Of a DNA stretch of 64,000 nucleotides, positions 54,807 to 64,000 are shown one piece after another (within the stretch, counting starts at the first letter, position 1; every line of letters starts with the position of its first letter). The notes below the pieces were generated by a model. That model was not told the origin of the DNA and searched no databases. It worked only from the letters and a program-made list of their open reading frames with translations. The DNA is taken from assembly GCF_001667925.1 (NCBI RefSeq), contig NZ_LZJR01000096.1:124001-188000 (forward strand), given 5' to 3'. Source of the stretch: Mycobacterium sp. E2479. Its GTDB lineage: Bacteria; Actinomycetota; Actinomycetes; Mycobacteriales; Mycobacteriaceae. Position numbers and translations under genes: made by a program.

Positions 54807-56480
54807 AACCTCGATGACCGTTGGCACGATCATCGGCTGCCTTCGGTAGGTTTCGCCCACCCATTTCCCCACGGTCCGCCGCACGCCCTGGGCGATGCGA
54901 CTCGGATCGGTGATGTTTTCCGCCTGCAGCGCTTCCAGCTCGGCCTCCACCCTGCGCACCGCGGGCTCGAGGGCCTTGGGGTCCTCGGAGAATCCGCGCG
55001 AATGCAGGTGCGGCGGGCCGACCGGACGCCCGGTACCGCGCGCGACCACCACGGTTACCGCCACGAAGCCCGACGAGAGAATGAGCCGCTCACCCAAGGT
55101 GATGTCGCCGACGTCGCCGTTGATCAGCCCATCGACGAACATCTTGCCGACCGGCACCGCGCCCGCGATCGAGGCCTTGCCCGCGACCAGGTCAACGCTC
55201 ACCCCGTTTTCGGCCAGCAGGATCGACTCCTCCGGCACGCCGGTGCGGGCCGCAAGTTTGGCGTTGGCACGCAGCATGCGCCACGTCCCGTGCACGGGCA
55301 TAACGTGACGCGGCCGAATACCGTTGTACAGGAACAACAGTTCCCCCGCGTACGCGTGACCCGAAACATGCACGCGCGCTTGGGCATTGGTGACGACGCG
55401 CGCGCCGATCTTGGCGAGCTCGTCGATGACGCCGTAGACCGCTTCCTCGTTGCCCGGGATCAGCGATGACGCCAACACCACCAGGTCACCCGCGGTCAGC
55501 GTGATGCTGCGGTGTTCCCCGCGCGACATCCGCGACAACGCCGACATCGGTTCGCCCTGGGTGCCGGTGGTGATCAGCACCACCCGGTCGGGGGGCATCA
55601 TCTCGGCGGCGCCGATGTCGATCACGTCCGAGTCGGCCACCCGCAGGAATCCGAGTTCCCGGGCGATCCCCATGTTGCGCACCATGGATCGGCCGACGAA
55701 CGAAACCCGGCGACCCAACGCTACTGCGGCATCGATGATTTGCTGCACCCGGTCCACGTTGGAGGCGAAGCACGCCACGATGACCCGGCCGTCGGCACCG
55801 CGGATCAAACGGTGCAGCGTCGGGCCCACTTCGCTTTCCGACGGCCCGACGCCGGGATGCTCGGAATTTGTTGAGTCGCAAAGGAACAGATCCACGCCGG
55901 CGTCGCCGAGCCGGGACATGCCGGGTAGGTCGGTCGGGCGGCCGTCCAGAGGAAGCTGGTCGAGCTTGATGTCACCGGTGTGCAGCACCGTCCCCGCCCC
56001 GGTGTGCACGGCGATCGCCAGCGCGTCGGGAATGGAGTGGTTGACGGCGAAGTACTGGCATTCGAACACGCCGTGACTGCTCTTCTGGCCCTCGGCGACC
56101 TCAACGAACACCGGTTTGAGGCGGTGCTCGCGGCACTTCGCCGCGACCAACGCGAGCGTGAACTTGGAACCGACTACCGGGATGTCGGGGCGCAGCTTGA
56201 GCAGGAACGGAATGCCGCCGATGTGGTCCTCGTGGGCGTGGGTAAGCACCAGCGCCTCGATGTCGTCGAGTCGGTCCTCGATATGACGCAGATCCGGCAG
56301 GATCAGGTCGACCCCGGGCTCGTCATGGGTGGGGAACATCACACCGCAGTCGATGATCAACAGCCGGCCCAAGTGCTCGAAAACCGTCAAGTTACGGCCG
56401 ATTTCGCTGATGCCACCAAGCGCAGTGACCCGCAACCCTCCCGTGGCCAAAGGGCCTGGCGGGGCGAGGTCTACATCCAC
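54804..56480 (-). CDS. rnj: Ribonuclease J
   Basis: 558 residues from the GTG at 56480, the same length as Rv2752c. Metallo-beta-lactamase/beta-CASP nuclease with 5'-exo- and endonuclease activity in rRNA maturation and mRNA decay. Zinc motif HAHEDH near residue 84, NHSIPDA, HTGDIKLDQ, and the beta-CASP blocks CFASNVDRVQQI, TGTQGEPMSALSRM, SLIPGNEEAVY and HVSGHAY. C-terminal domain complete. Follows dapA closely (19-base gap) and should share its transcript. Confidence 0.95.
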   Translation of the reverse strand: MDVDLAPPGPLATGGLRVTALGGISEIGRNLTVFEHLGRLLIIDCGVMFPTHDEPGVDLILPDLRHIEDRLDDIEALVLTHAHEDHIGGIPFLLKLRPDIPVVGSKFTLALVAAKCREHRLKPVFVEVAEGQKSSHGVFECQYFAVNHSIPDALAIAVHTGAGTVLHTGDIKLDQLPLDGRPTDLPGMSRLGDAGVDLFLCDSTNSEHPGVGPSESEVGPTLHRLIRGADGRVIVACFASNVDRVQQIIDAAVALGRRVSFVGRSMVRNMGIARELGFLRVADSDVIDIGAAEMMPPDRVVLITTGTQGEPMSALSRMSRGEHRSITLTAGDLVVLASSLIPGNEEAVYGVIDELAKIGARVVTNAQARVHVSGHAYAGELLFLYNGIRPRHVMPVHGTWRMLRANAKLAARTGVPEESILLAENGVSVDLVAGKASIAGAVPVGKMFVDGLINGDVGDITLGERLILSSGFVAVTVVVARGTGRPVGPPHLHSRGFSEDPKALEPAVRRVEAELEALQAENITDPSRIAQGVRRTVGKWVGETYRRQPMIVPTVIEV

Positions 56481-56499
56481 TTCCGGGAAACTCCTTGGG

Positions 56500-58229
<1,730 letters not shown>

Positions 58230-58239
58230 GGCGCTCACC

Positions 58240-59496
58240 TTAAAGCGTGCCGACCGGATCGGCGCCTCTGACCCGCTTGGCCGCCGCGTGCAGCTCGCCG
58301 GACAGATCACCGCGACCGGCGACGCTGAAACCGCCTAGGCCCAGCCAGGACGCCATGGACGCCAGCTCACCGGCCAGCGCCGCGGCGACGCCTTGCCGTG
58401 GGGCGCGGCCGGCAAGATGAGCCTCGCCGAAGGCACCGAGGACTTGCAGCCTGTTGGCGGCGCGGTCGGCCTTGAGGTCGACGCGCGCCACCAATCGTCC
58501 GTCCATGAGCAGCGGCCACACGTAGTAGCCGTATTGCCGCTTGGCTGCGGGGGTGTAAATCTCTATGCGGTAATGGAATTCGAATAGTCGCTCGACGCGC
58601 GGGCGGAAGAATATGAGCGGGTCGAACGGGCACAGCAACGCGGTGCCGCGGTCGGTGCGGGGCACCGTGCGGCCCGCCCGCAGATAGGCCGGTGCGGACC
58701 AGCCGTCGACGTCGACGGGCTCGATGTCGCCACCGGCTTCCAATGCGGCGAGCGCCGGTTTGACCTGTTGGGCCGACAGCCGAAAGTAGTCGCGGATGTC
58801 GGCCTCGGTGCCCACGCCCAGCGCGGTGGCCGCCCGCAGCGTCAGTTCGCGGATCGCCTCGTCGTCGTCGACCTCGCGGGCCAGCACGCTGGCCGGCAGT
58901 ACCCGTTCGACCAGGTCGTAGTGGCGAGCGAAGCCCACGCGGGTGGCAGTGGTGAGCACCCCGGCGGAGAACAACGCCTCGGCGACCCACTTGGTGTCGC
59001 TGCGCGTCCACCAGGTGCCCTTCTTCCGGCGCGGTTCGGCGGCCAGGTGCGCTTCGATCTGGCCCGCCGTGCTCGGTCCGAGCTCGGCGATGGCGGCGAT
59101 GATCTCGTCGGCCAGCCGCGGGTTGGCCTTGACGATGTGGGTGCCCCACCGGCCATGCCGGTACTGGCGCATCCGCCAGCGCAACAGGGGCCAGTCCTCG
59201 ACGGCCATCAGCGCGGCCTCGTGCGCCCAGTACTCCGCCAGCAGCCGCGACGACCGGGGCCCCCAGGCGGCCCGGTCGAGCACGTCACGGTCGTAGGGGC
59301 CGAGCCGGCTGAACACCGGAGCGTAGTGTGCCCGCACCGCCACCGAGACCGAATCCAGTTGCAGCACTTGGATCCTGGAGATGAGCCGCTTGAGGTGTGC
59401 CCGGGTGATCTCAGCTTGGGGCCGGGGGTCGGTAAATCCTTGGGCCGCAACGGCTATCCGCCGAGCTTGGGCTGCCGATAGCCTGCGAGTCGACAC
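58240..59496 (-). CDS. AlkX/YcaQ-type winged-helix DNA glycosylase
   Basis: 418 residues of the HTH_42 family (PF06224), formed of repeated winged-helix domains. The Q-x-D catalytic-type motif is in VLQLDSVSV near residue 45, as in E. coli YcaQ, which unhooks interstrand crosslinks and alkylated bases. Other blocks: [64 protein letters not shown] and [25 protein letters not shown]. Ends 10 bases before thyX, so probably co-transcribed. Confidence 0.87.
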   Translation of the reverse strand: MSTRRLSAAQARRIAVAAQGFTDPRPQAEITRAHLKRLISRIQVLQLDSVSVAVRAHYAPVFSRLGPYDRDVLDRAAWGPRSSRLLAEYWAHEAALMAVEDWPLLRWRMRQYRHGRWGTHIVKANPRLADEIIAAIAELGPSTAGQIEAHLAAEPRRKKGTWWTRSDTKWVAEALFSAGVLTTATRVGFARHYDLVERVLPASVLAREVDDDEAIRELTLRAATALGVGTEADIRDYFRLSAQQVKPALAALEAGGDIEPVDVDGWSAPAYLRAGRTVPRTDRGTALLCPFDPLIFFRPRVERLFEFHYRIEIYTPAAKRQYGYYVWPLLMDGRLVARVDLKADRAANRLQVLGAFGEAHLAGRAPRQGVAAALAGELASMASWLGLGGFSVAGRGDLSGELHAAAKRVRGADPVGTL

Positions 59497-59532
59497 GGCG
59501 CCGAGAATACCGGTCGTGTCCGACGTGCTGCC

Positions 59533-60243
59533 TTACGACGCTGAGCCCGCGCTGACTTTCTCGTCCGAGAGCACCGCAGAGTCCGCCTCGGACGCATTCT
59601 GTTGTTCTTCGTAGGCACACTCGAGAGCGTCCGGAACTGTTTCCAGGTCGCGGTATACGCCCATCAGTTGCTCGAGAATCCTGATCCGTTGCCGACTCGC
59701 CTCTTCCACGGCCCGGCGAGCCTCGTCACGATCCCGGTCCGCCCTCTGCTTCGCCTCCGCGAGGAGCCGCTCACGCGCCTGCTGGGCGTCTTCGCGCAGG
59801 CCGGTCAACTCGGCCTCGAGCTTTTCCTTGGTCTTCTGATACTCGGCTTCCATGGCTTGCCGCTGCGCGGCCATGTCCGACAGCATCTGCTCACGCTTCC
59901 GCGCAGTTTCCTCGGCCTCGGCCTCGGCCGCCGCGATCAGCGCATCCGCTTCGGCCCGTGCCTCGGCCTGCATCTCGGCCACCTCGTCGACCGCGCGGCT
60001 CAGCATTTTCGCCAGCCGCTGCTGCACCGCGTGCGGCGCTGGCGAGGTGTCCGTCAGCACGGCGACTTCCTTGCGCAGCGCGGCCGTTTGATCGCCGGAT
60101 TCCTGCAGGCGGGCCCGTAGGCTCTCGACGTCGGCAAGCAGCAGCTGCTGCTTGGTGGTCAGCATCTCGATGTGGGCGTCGACCGCGGCCGCGTCGTAGC
60201 CCATGAATTTTCGAGAGAACGTCTTCACGGGTTCGGTTTGCAC
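59533..60243 (-). CDS. DivIVA/Wag31-like coiled-coil protein
   Basis: 236 residues. N-terminal KTFSRKFMGYDAAAVDAHIEML matches the DivIVA membrane-targeting start (F-x-x-x-x-x-GYD...VD). Long coiled coil through LLLADVESLRARLQ, VDEVAEMQAEARAEADALIAAAEAEAEETARKREQ, and EELEAELTG-like stretches, then a soluble acidic tail. Actinobacterial homologues organise septal or polar growth. Corresponds in position to Rv2762c or a lineage-specific relative; placed between dfrA and alkX. Confidence 0.72.
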   Translation of the reverse strand: MQTEPVKTFSRKFMGYDAAAVDAHIEMLTTKQQLLLADVESLRARLQESGDQTAALRKEVAVLTDTSPAPHAVQQRLAKMLSRAVDEVAEMQAEARAEADALIAAAEAEAEETARKREQMLSDMAAQRQAMEAEYQKTKEKLEAELTGLREDAQQARERLLAEAKQRADRDRDEARRAVEEASRQRIRILEQLMGVYRDLETVPDALECAYEEQQNASEADSAVLSDEKVSAGSAS

Positions 60244-60312
60244 TGCCAGTTCCCCCTTCTCTCCAAACGCCTGGTTGACCCCACCGACGACCCCGAGTCC
60301 GAGTATGTCAGG

Positions 60313-60837
60313 TCAGGCCGAGGGCGCTAACGGGTGCGTGGCGGGCCGACGATAGCTGTGGAAGCGATACCGCAGCCCCGAACGGCTGGCCTGCCACTCC
60401 CCCGTTTCACCTACCCAAGTGTCGTCCAGCGTCGGCGCCACCGCATCGTCGTCATCGCGCCGCAAATCGATTTCGATCTCGGTGACCTCGCAGCGGGTTG
60501 CGTACGGCAACGCCAGCAAATAAATCTGTTCGCCGCCGATGACCCAGGTCTCGGGGCCGCCCTCGACATGGGCGAGGGCTTCCTCCAGGGTGCCGGCCAC
60601 CCGCGCGCCGTCGGCGACGAAACCGGGGTCTCGGGACAGGACGACGTTGTGACGGCCCGGCAGGGGGCGCACCTTCGCCGGCAACGAATCCCACGTCCGC
60701 CTGCCCATGATCACCGGGTGCCCCAGCGTCACCTCCTTGAACCGGATGAGATCTTCCGGCACTTTCCAGGGGATGTCGCCACCGCGCCCGATGACGCCGG
60801 AGGTCGACTGAGCCCACACCAGGCCCACCTCGGTCAT
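60313..60837 (-). CDS. dfrA: Dihydrofolate reductase
   Basis: 174 residues (M. tuberculosis 159), with AAGGAG 8 bases before the [50 protein letters not shown] includes Asp27 of the active site. NADPH site RHNVVLSRD and [23 protein letters not shown]. The extra length comes from loops DLRRDDDD and a C-terminal tail. Regenerates tetrahydrofolate after the ThyA reaction; thyA is the next gene upstream. Confidence 0.95.
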   Translation of the reverse strand: MTEVGLVWAQSTSGVIGRGGDIPWKVPEDLIRFKEVTLGHPVIMGRRTWDSLPAKVRPLPGRHNVVLSRDPGFVADGARVAGTLEEALAHVEGGPETWVIGGEQIYLLALPYATRCEVTEIEIDLRRDDDDAVAPTLDDTWVGETGEWQASRSGLRYRFHSYRRPATHPLAPSA

Positions 60838-60898
60838 ACGCGCTACTCCTTGATCCCAGCTTGCAGGGCGCCCGAGCCGGCGTCGTCGCCGGCGCGCT

Positions 60899-61699
60899 TC
60901 ATACAGCGACTGGGGCTTTGATCGCCGGGTGGGGGTCGTAGTTCTTTACGACAACGTCGTCGTAGGTGTAATCGAAAATCGAATCCCGCGCGCCCAGAAC
61001 GAGTTCCGGGTATGGCCGGGGGTTGCGACTCAGTTGCAGCCGCACCTGCTCGACATGGTTGTCGTAGATGTGGCAATCCCCGCCCGTCCACACGAACTCG
61101 CCGACCGCGAGGCCGGATTGGGCGGCCATCATGTGCGTCAGCAGCGCGTAGCTGGCGATGTTGAACGGCACACCCAGGAACAGGTCGGCGCTGCGCTGGT
61201 AGAGCTGGCAGCTCAGCCGCCCGTCGGCCACGTAGAACTGAAAGAAGGCATGACACGGCGGCAGCGCCATCTGCGGGATGTCGCCGACGTTCCACGCGGA
61301 CACGATGATGCGCCGCGAGTCGGGGTCGGTGCGCAGCAGGTCCAGAGCCGCGCTGATCTGATCGACGTGCTCGCCCGACGGCGTCGGCCAGGACCGCCAT
61401 TGCACACCATAGATCGGTCCGAGATCGCCTGTGCTGCTTGCCCATTCATCCCAAATGGTAACGCCGTGCTCGTGCAGCCAGGCGACGTTGGAATCGCCGC
61501 GCAGGAACCACAGCAATTCGTAGATGACCGACTTGAGGTGCACCTTCTTGGTGGTGAGCAGCGGGAACCCGGCCGACAGGTCATAGCGCAGTTGCTGACC
61601 GAACAGGCTGCGCGTCCCGGTGCCGGTGCGGTCGGATTTGGCCGTTCCCTTGTCGAGCACCAAGCGGAGCAAATCTTCGTAGGGGGTCGGGACCGGCAC
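60899..61699 (-). CDS. thyA: Thymidylate synthase ThyA
   Basis: 266 residues, folate-dependent dTMP synthesis. [19 protein letters not shown], catalytic Cys in [42 protein letters not shown], and [11 protein letters not shown], all canonical. First gene of the thyA-dfrA run. The 55-base repeats start 10 bases upstream of its ATG, so its promoter must lie in or beyond them. Confidence 0.95.
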   Translation of the reverse strand: MPVPTPYEDLLRLVLDKGTAKSDRTGTGTRSLFGQQLRYDLSAGFPLLTTKKVHLKSVIYELLWFLRGDSNVAWLHEHGVTIWDEWASSTGDLGPIYGVQWRSWPTPSGEHVDQISAALDLLRTDPDSRRIIVSAWNVGDIPQMALPPCHAFFQFYVADGRLSCQLYQRSADLFLGVPFNIASYALLTHMMAAQSGLAVGEFVWTGGDCHIYDNHVEQVRLQLSRNPRPYPELVLGARDSIFDYTYDDVVVKNYDPHPAIKAPVAV

Positions 61700-61708
61700 G
61701 CCGTCAGC

Positions 61709-61819
61709 TTAGCGGCGATCGCAAGCGCGGCGTCGCCGGGCGCGGCGGGTCGGCGCCGACGAATTAGCGGCGATCGCAAGCGCGGCGTCGCCGGGCGCGG
61801 CGGGTCGGCGCCGATGAAT
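61709..61819. repeat. Two tandem inverted copies of the GC-rich hairpin repeat
   Basis: Units of 55 bases starting at 61709 and 61764, almost identical (TTAGCGGCGATCGCAAGCGCG ... GTCGGCGCCGAC). In reverse complement they match the 20972 and 54660 repeats (GCGACCCGC-type left half, GCGCTTGCGATCGCC right half). They fill the 150-base space between the divergent thyA and dienelactone hydrolase genes. Confidence 0.83.
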
Positions 61820-61852
61820 TTGGGTCTAGGCGCGCGGAGTAGAACGGGTGGC

Positions 61853-62602
61853 ATGCCGAACATCATCGACGTCGTCACCACACCCGACGGCACCTGCACG
61901 GTGCACCTGTTCACCCCCGACGGCCCAGACTCGCAAGTCCCATGGCCCGGCGTAGTGATGTATCCCGACGCCGGCGGCGTGCGTGACACGTTCGAGCAGA
62001 TGGCCGCCAAGCTGGCCGGGTTCGGTTACGCCGTGCTGCTTCCGGATGTCTACTACCGCACCACCGACTGGGCGCCGTTCGACATGGCCACGGTCTTCAG
62101 CGACTCGAAAGAACGCGCACGCCTGTTCTCGATGATCGGCAGCGTCACCCCGGACCGGATGGCCACCGACGCCGGCGCGTTCTTCGACTATCTCGCCGCC
62201 CGACCCGAGGTGGCCGGCGAGCGATTCGGGGTGTGCGGCTACTGCATGGGCGGCCGGACGTCGCTGATGGTGGCCGGGCGGGTGCCCGACCGGGTGGCCG
62301 CGGCGGCCTCCTTCCACGGCGGCGGCCTGGTCACCGACACCGACGACAGCCCGCACCTGCTCGCCGACCGGATGAGCGCCACGGTTTACGTGGGCGGCGC
62401 TAAGGACGACGCGTCGTTCACCGCCGAAGACGCCGAACAGCTCGACAAAGCACTGACGGCGGCCGGTGTCGAGCACACCATCGAGTGGTATCCGGCGGGG
62501 CATGGATTCGCGGTGCCGGACAACGCGCCGTACGACGTCGCCGCGGCAGAGCGGCATTGGGAGGCGATCGCGGAGGTGTTCGCTTCCGCGCTACCGCGTT
62601 AA
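61853..62602 (+). CDS. Dienelactone hydrolase family protein, Rv2765 orthologue
   Basis: 249 residues from the ATG at 61853 (M. tuberculosis 245). Alpha/beta hydrolase with Cys nucleophile: elbow GYCMGGR at about residue 123, acid in GGAKDDASF and catalytic His in PAGHGFAVPD. Other blocks: GVVMYPDAGGVRDTFEQMA and LLPDVYYRT. Hydrolyses lactone-type esters; real substrate unknown. Divergent from thyA across the repeat pair. Confidence 0.9.
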   Translation: MPNIIDVVTTPDGTCTVHLFTPDGPDSQVPWPGVVMYPDAGGVRDTFEQMAAKLAGFGYAVLLPDVYYRTTDWAPFDMATVFSDSKERARLFSMIGSVTPDRMATDAGAFFDYLAARPEVAGERFGVCGYCMGGRTSLMVAGRVPDRVAAAASFHGGGLVTDTDDSPHLLADRMSATVYVGGAKDDASFTAEDAEQLDKALTAAGVEHTIEWYPAGHGFAVPDNAPYDVAAAERHWEAIAEVFASALPR

Positions 62603-63202
62603 GGCCGTCATCAGCAGTGTCGCGGCCACCGACACCCCGTCGGTGCGGATCGTTGCGGCCACCGACCTCGCCCTGGCGCGGGTCTGGTCGGTCAGGACCG
62701 CCGTGAGCGCGGTCGACAGCGATTCGGAGCTGGGAGCGGGACCGTCGTGCGCGGCGCCGATGCCCAGGTCGCGCACCCGGGTCGCCCAGTAGGGCTGGTC
62801 GGCCCCCTGGGGCACGACCACCTGCGGGGCGCCCGCCCGGGCGGCCGTCGTAGTGGTGCCCGCCCCGCCGTGGTGCACGACGGCGGCCACCCGCCCGAAC
62901 AGAGCCTGGTGGTTGACCTCCCCGACAGCGAAACAGTCGTCCCGGTCGTCGATCGGGTCCAAGCCGGCCCAGCCGTGCCGGCGCAGTTCCTCCTCGGACG
63001 GCATCGCCCCCGTGTTCATCGCCCGCAGTGATTCGCCGAACGGCAGCAGCGGCATTCCGACCCCGGCCAGCAGCTCAACGAATTCGGCGTCCGGCGGCGC
63101 GCTGACCCGCGCGTCGACGCCGAGCGCGCGCAAATGCACCGCGAGCGCGGCGAGCGGCTCGACGCCTCCTCGCGAGTCGTACGCCGACAGCAACACTTGC
63201 AT
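62591..63202 (-). CDS. Internally deleted GT1-family glycosyltransferase
   Basis: 203 residues where the family is usually about 400. Residues 1-70 are a normal N-terminus (LLSAYDSRGGVEPLAALAVHLRALGVDARV), then the text jumps to the donor-binding half: NHQALFGRVAAVVHHGGAGTTTTAARAGAPQVVVPQGADQPYWATRVRDLGIG. The middle, about 200 residues containing most of the acceptor pocket, is missing without loss of frame. Probably a decayed gene, though the frame is still open. Its end overlaps the dienelactone hydrolase gene by 12 bases. Confidence 0.75.
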   Translation of the reverse strand: MQVLLSAYDSRGGVEPLAALAVHLRALGVDARVSAPPDAEFVELLAGVGMPLLPFGESLRAMNTGAMPSEEELRRHGWAGLDPIDDRDDCFAVGEVNHQALFGRVAAVVHHGGAGTTTTAARAGAPQVVVPQGADQPYWATRVRDLGIGAAHDGPAPSSESLSTALTAVLTDQTRARARSVAATIRTDGVSVAATLLMTALTR

Positions 63203-63275
63203 TCGCCAGCTCCGAAAGACGTGTGGTCGGCAAGCTCTATCGTCGGCGGGGCGTTGGTGCGCATCGCCGGAAGGG

Positions 63276-64000
63276 TCAGAAAGCCGGCAGGTCCACCAAT
63301 TCGGCCAGTCGGGCGCGGTGACGGTAGCCGGTGCCGAACGCCAGCTGGTCGCTCTTGGCCCGCTTGAGGTACAGGTGCGCGGGATATTCCCAGGTCATAC
63401 CGATGCCACCGTGCAGCTGTATGCACTCTTCGGCGGCGTGCACGGCGACCTCGCCGCAGTAGGCCTGGGCGATCGCCGCCGCGGCGTCCGCGTCCTCGGC
63501 GCCCCGCGCGCAGGTGTCGGCCGCGTAGCGCGCCGCGGCGGTAGCCGCGCCGACCTCGAACCACAGATCCGCCAGCCGGTGCTTGATCGCCTGGTACGAG
63601 CCGATCGTGCGGCCGAACTGTCTGCGTTGCCTGACGTATTCCAGCGTGGTTTCGAAGCACCATTGGGCGACCCCCAGTTGCTCCGACGCCAGCAGGGCCG
63701 CCCCGGTCCGGATGGCTTCGGCGATTGGCTGGTCACCCGCCCCGACCCGGGACGACGGCGATCCCGAAAACGACACGGCGGCAAGGGGTCTGGTCATATC
63801 CAGCAAAAGCAGCGGTGAAATCCGCACCCCCGCGGCGTCGCGGGCCACGGTGTGCAGCTCGAGCCCCTCACGACCGGCGACCGGCACCACCAGCACATCG
63901 GCGACGTCGGCACCGGCCACGCTGCTGACGGACCCACTGAGTCCGTCGGCTTCGGCGCTGACCGCGGTAACCGGGTCGCCCGGGGCGCTGGACAGCGGGA
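63276..64000 (-). CDS. Acyl-CoA dehydrogenase, FadE21-like (partial, runs off the window)
   Basis: C-terminal about 240 residues; the frame stays open to the last base, so the N-terminus lies beyond the window. ACAD C-terminal helical domain: FETTLEYVRQRRQFGRTIGSYQAIKHRLADLWFEV, CIQLHGGIGMTWEYPAHLYLKRAKS and a final ARLAELVDLPAF. There is no clear YGG[ST]xE-type catalytic Glu near the end, as in the non-catalytic partner subunits of mycobacterial heteromeric dehydrogenases. Position fits Rv2789c (fadE21). Confidence 0.82.
   Translation of the reverse strand, partial: PLSSAPGDPVTAVSAEADGLSGSVSSVAGADVADVLVVPVAGREGLELHTVARDAAGVRISPLLLLDMTRPLAAVSFSGSPSSRVGAGDQPIAEAIRTGAALLASEQLGVAQWCFETTLEYVRQRRQFGRTIGSYQAIKHRLADLWFEVGAATAAARYAADTCARGAEDADAAAAIAQAYCGEVAVHAAEECIQLHGGIGMTWEYPAHLYLKRAKSDQLAFGTGYRHRARLAELVDLPAF

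Overview
This window is chromosomal DNA of a slow-growing, non-tuberculous Mycobacterium. The right four fifths follow the M. tuberculosis order from Rv2704 to about Rv2789c: ridA, sigB, ideR, sthA, nrdR, lexA, fadE20, hflX, dapF, miaA, miaB, recX, recA, the clgR-psp cluster, pgsA3, argA, ftsK, rnj, dapA, thyX, dfrA, thyA. GC is high, GTG starts are common, and several starts lie 5 to 8 bases after a TANNNT -10 hexamer, as expected for mycobacterial leaderless transcripts. recA has no intein, which excludes M. tuberculosis itself.

About 1-13500 is an accessory island where M. tuberculosis has sigA directly next to Rv2704. Bases 1-5126 are the replication and regulation end of an integrated phage-like or conjugative element: a RepA-like ATPase with iteron-like repeats in its 3' end, small zinc and helix-turn-helix proteins, a WhiB fused to a second DNA-binding domain, an excisionase-like protein and unknown small proteins, chained by ATGA or GTGA overlaps. 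No integrase is visible. Bases 5175-7028 carry a divergent pair (a conserved unknown and a membrane GAF protein), a 63-aa protein and a good terminator. Bases 7211-12613 form a surface-signalling cluster: a membrane protein, a Ser/Thr kinase with a duplicated four-cysteine ectodomain translationally coupled to a secreted protein, a small secreted Cys-rich protein, and a divergent PknH-like kinase. A tRNA T-arm-like remnant and a tiny zinc-knuckle ORF lie between this and ridA.

Bases 13557-26025 hold ridA, DUF952, DUF7455, YihY/BrkB, DUF3039, DUF3099, sigB (with an ECF-type promoter), ideR, DUF4192, sthA, a lipoprotein protease, a PAC2 protein, a hydrolase, a PhzF-like protein, a nitrobindin and nrdR. 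Bases 26174-42868 hold the DNA-damage genes chiZ/lexA and recX/recA, with recognisable LexA boxes and PafBC-type promoters. Between them are an LGFP-repeat envelope protein, fadE20 (with a TetR-type operator), hflX, dapF, miaA, an EamA-like transporter, a DUF349 protein and miaB.

Bases 42869-49841 hold a FhuF-like iron-sulfur protein next to a flavodoxin-like protein, a glycosyltransferase, ephG, the envelope-stress operon clgR-pspA-pspM (pspN absent), pgsA3 and argA. Bases 49906-61699 hold ftsK, a monooxygenase/SDR/methyltransferase run, and a long minus-strand run thyA-dfrA-DivIVA-like-alkX-thyX-dapA-rnj serving thymidylate, folate, lysine and RNA metabolism. The window ends with a dienelactone hydrolase, an internally deleted glycosyltransferase and a partial acyl-CoA dehydrogenase. 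A GC-rich hairpin repeat family occurs at three intergenic sites (20972, 54660 and 61709), in tandem each time but built differently.
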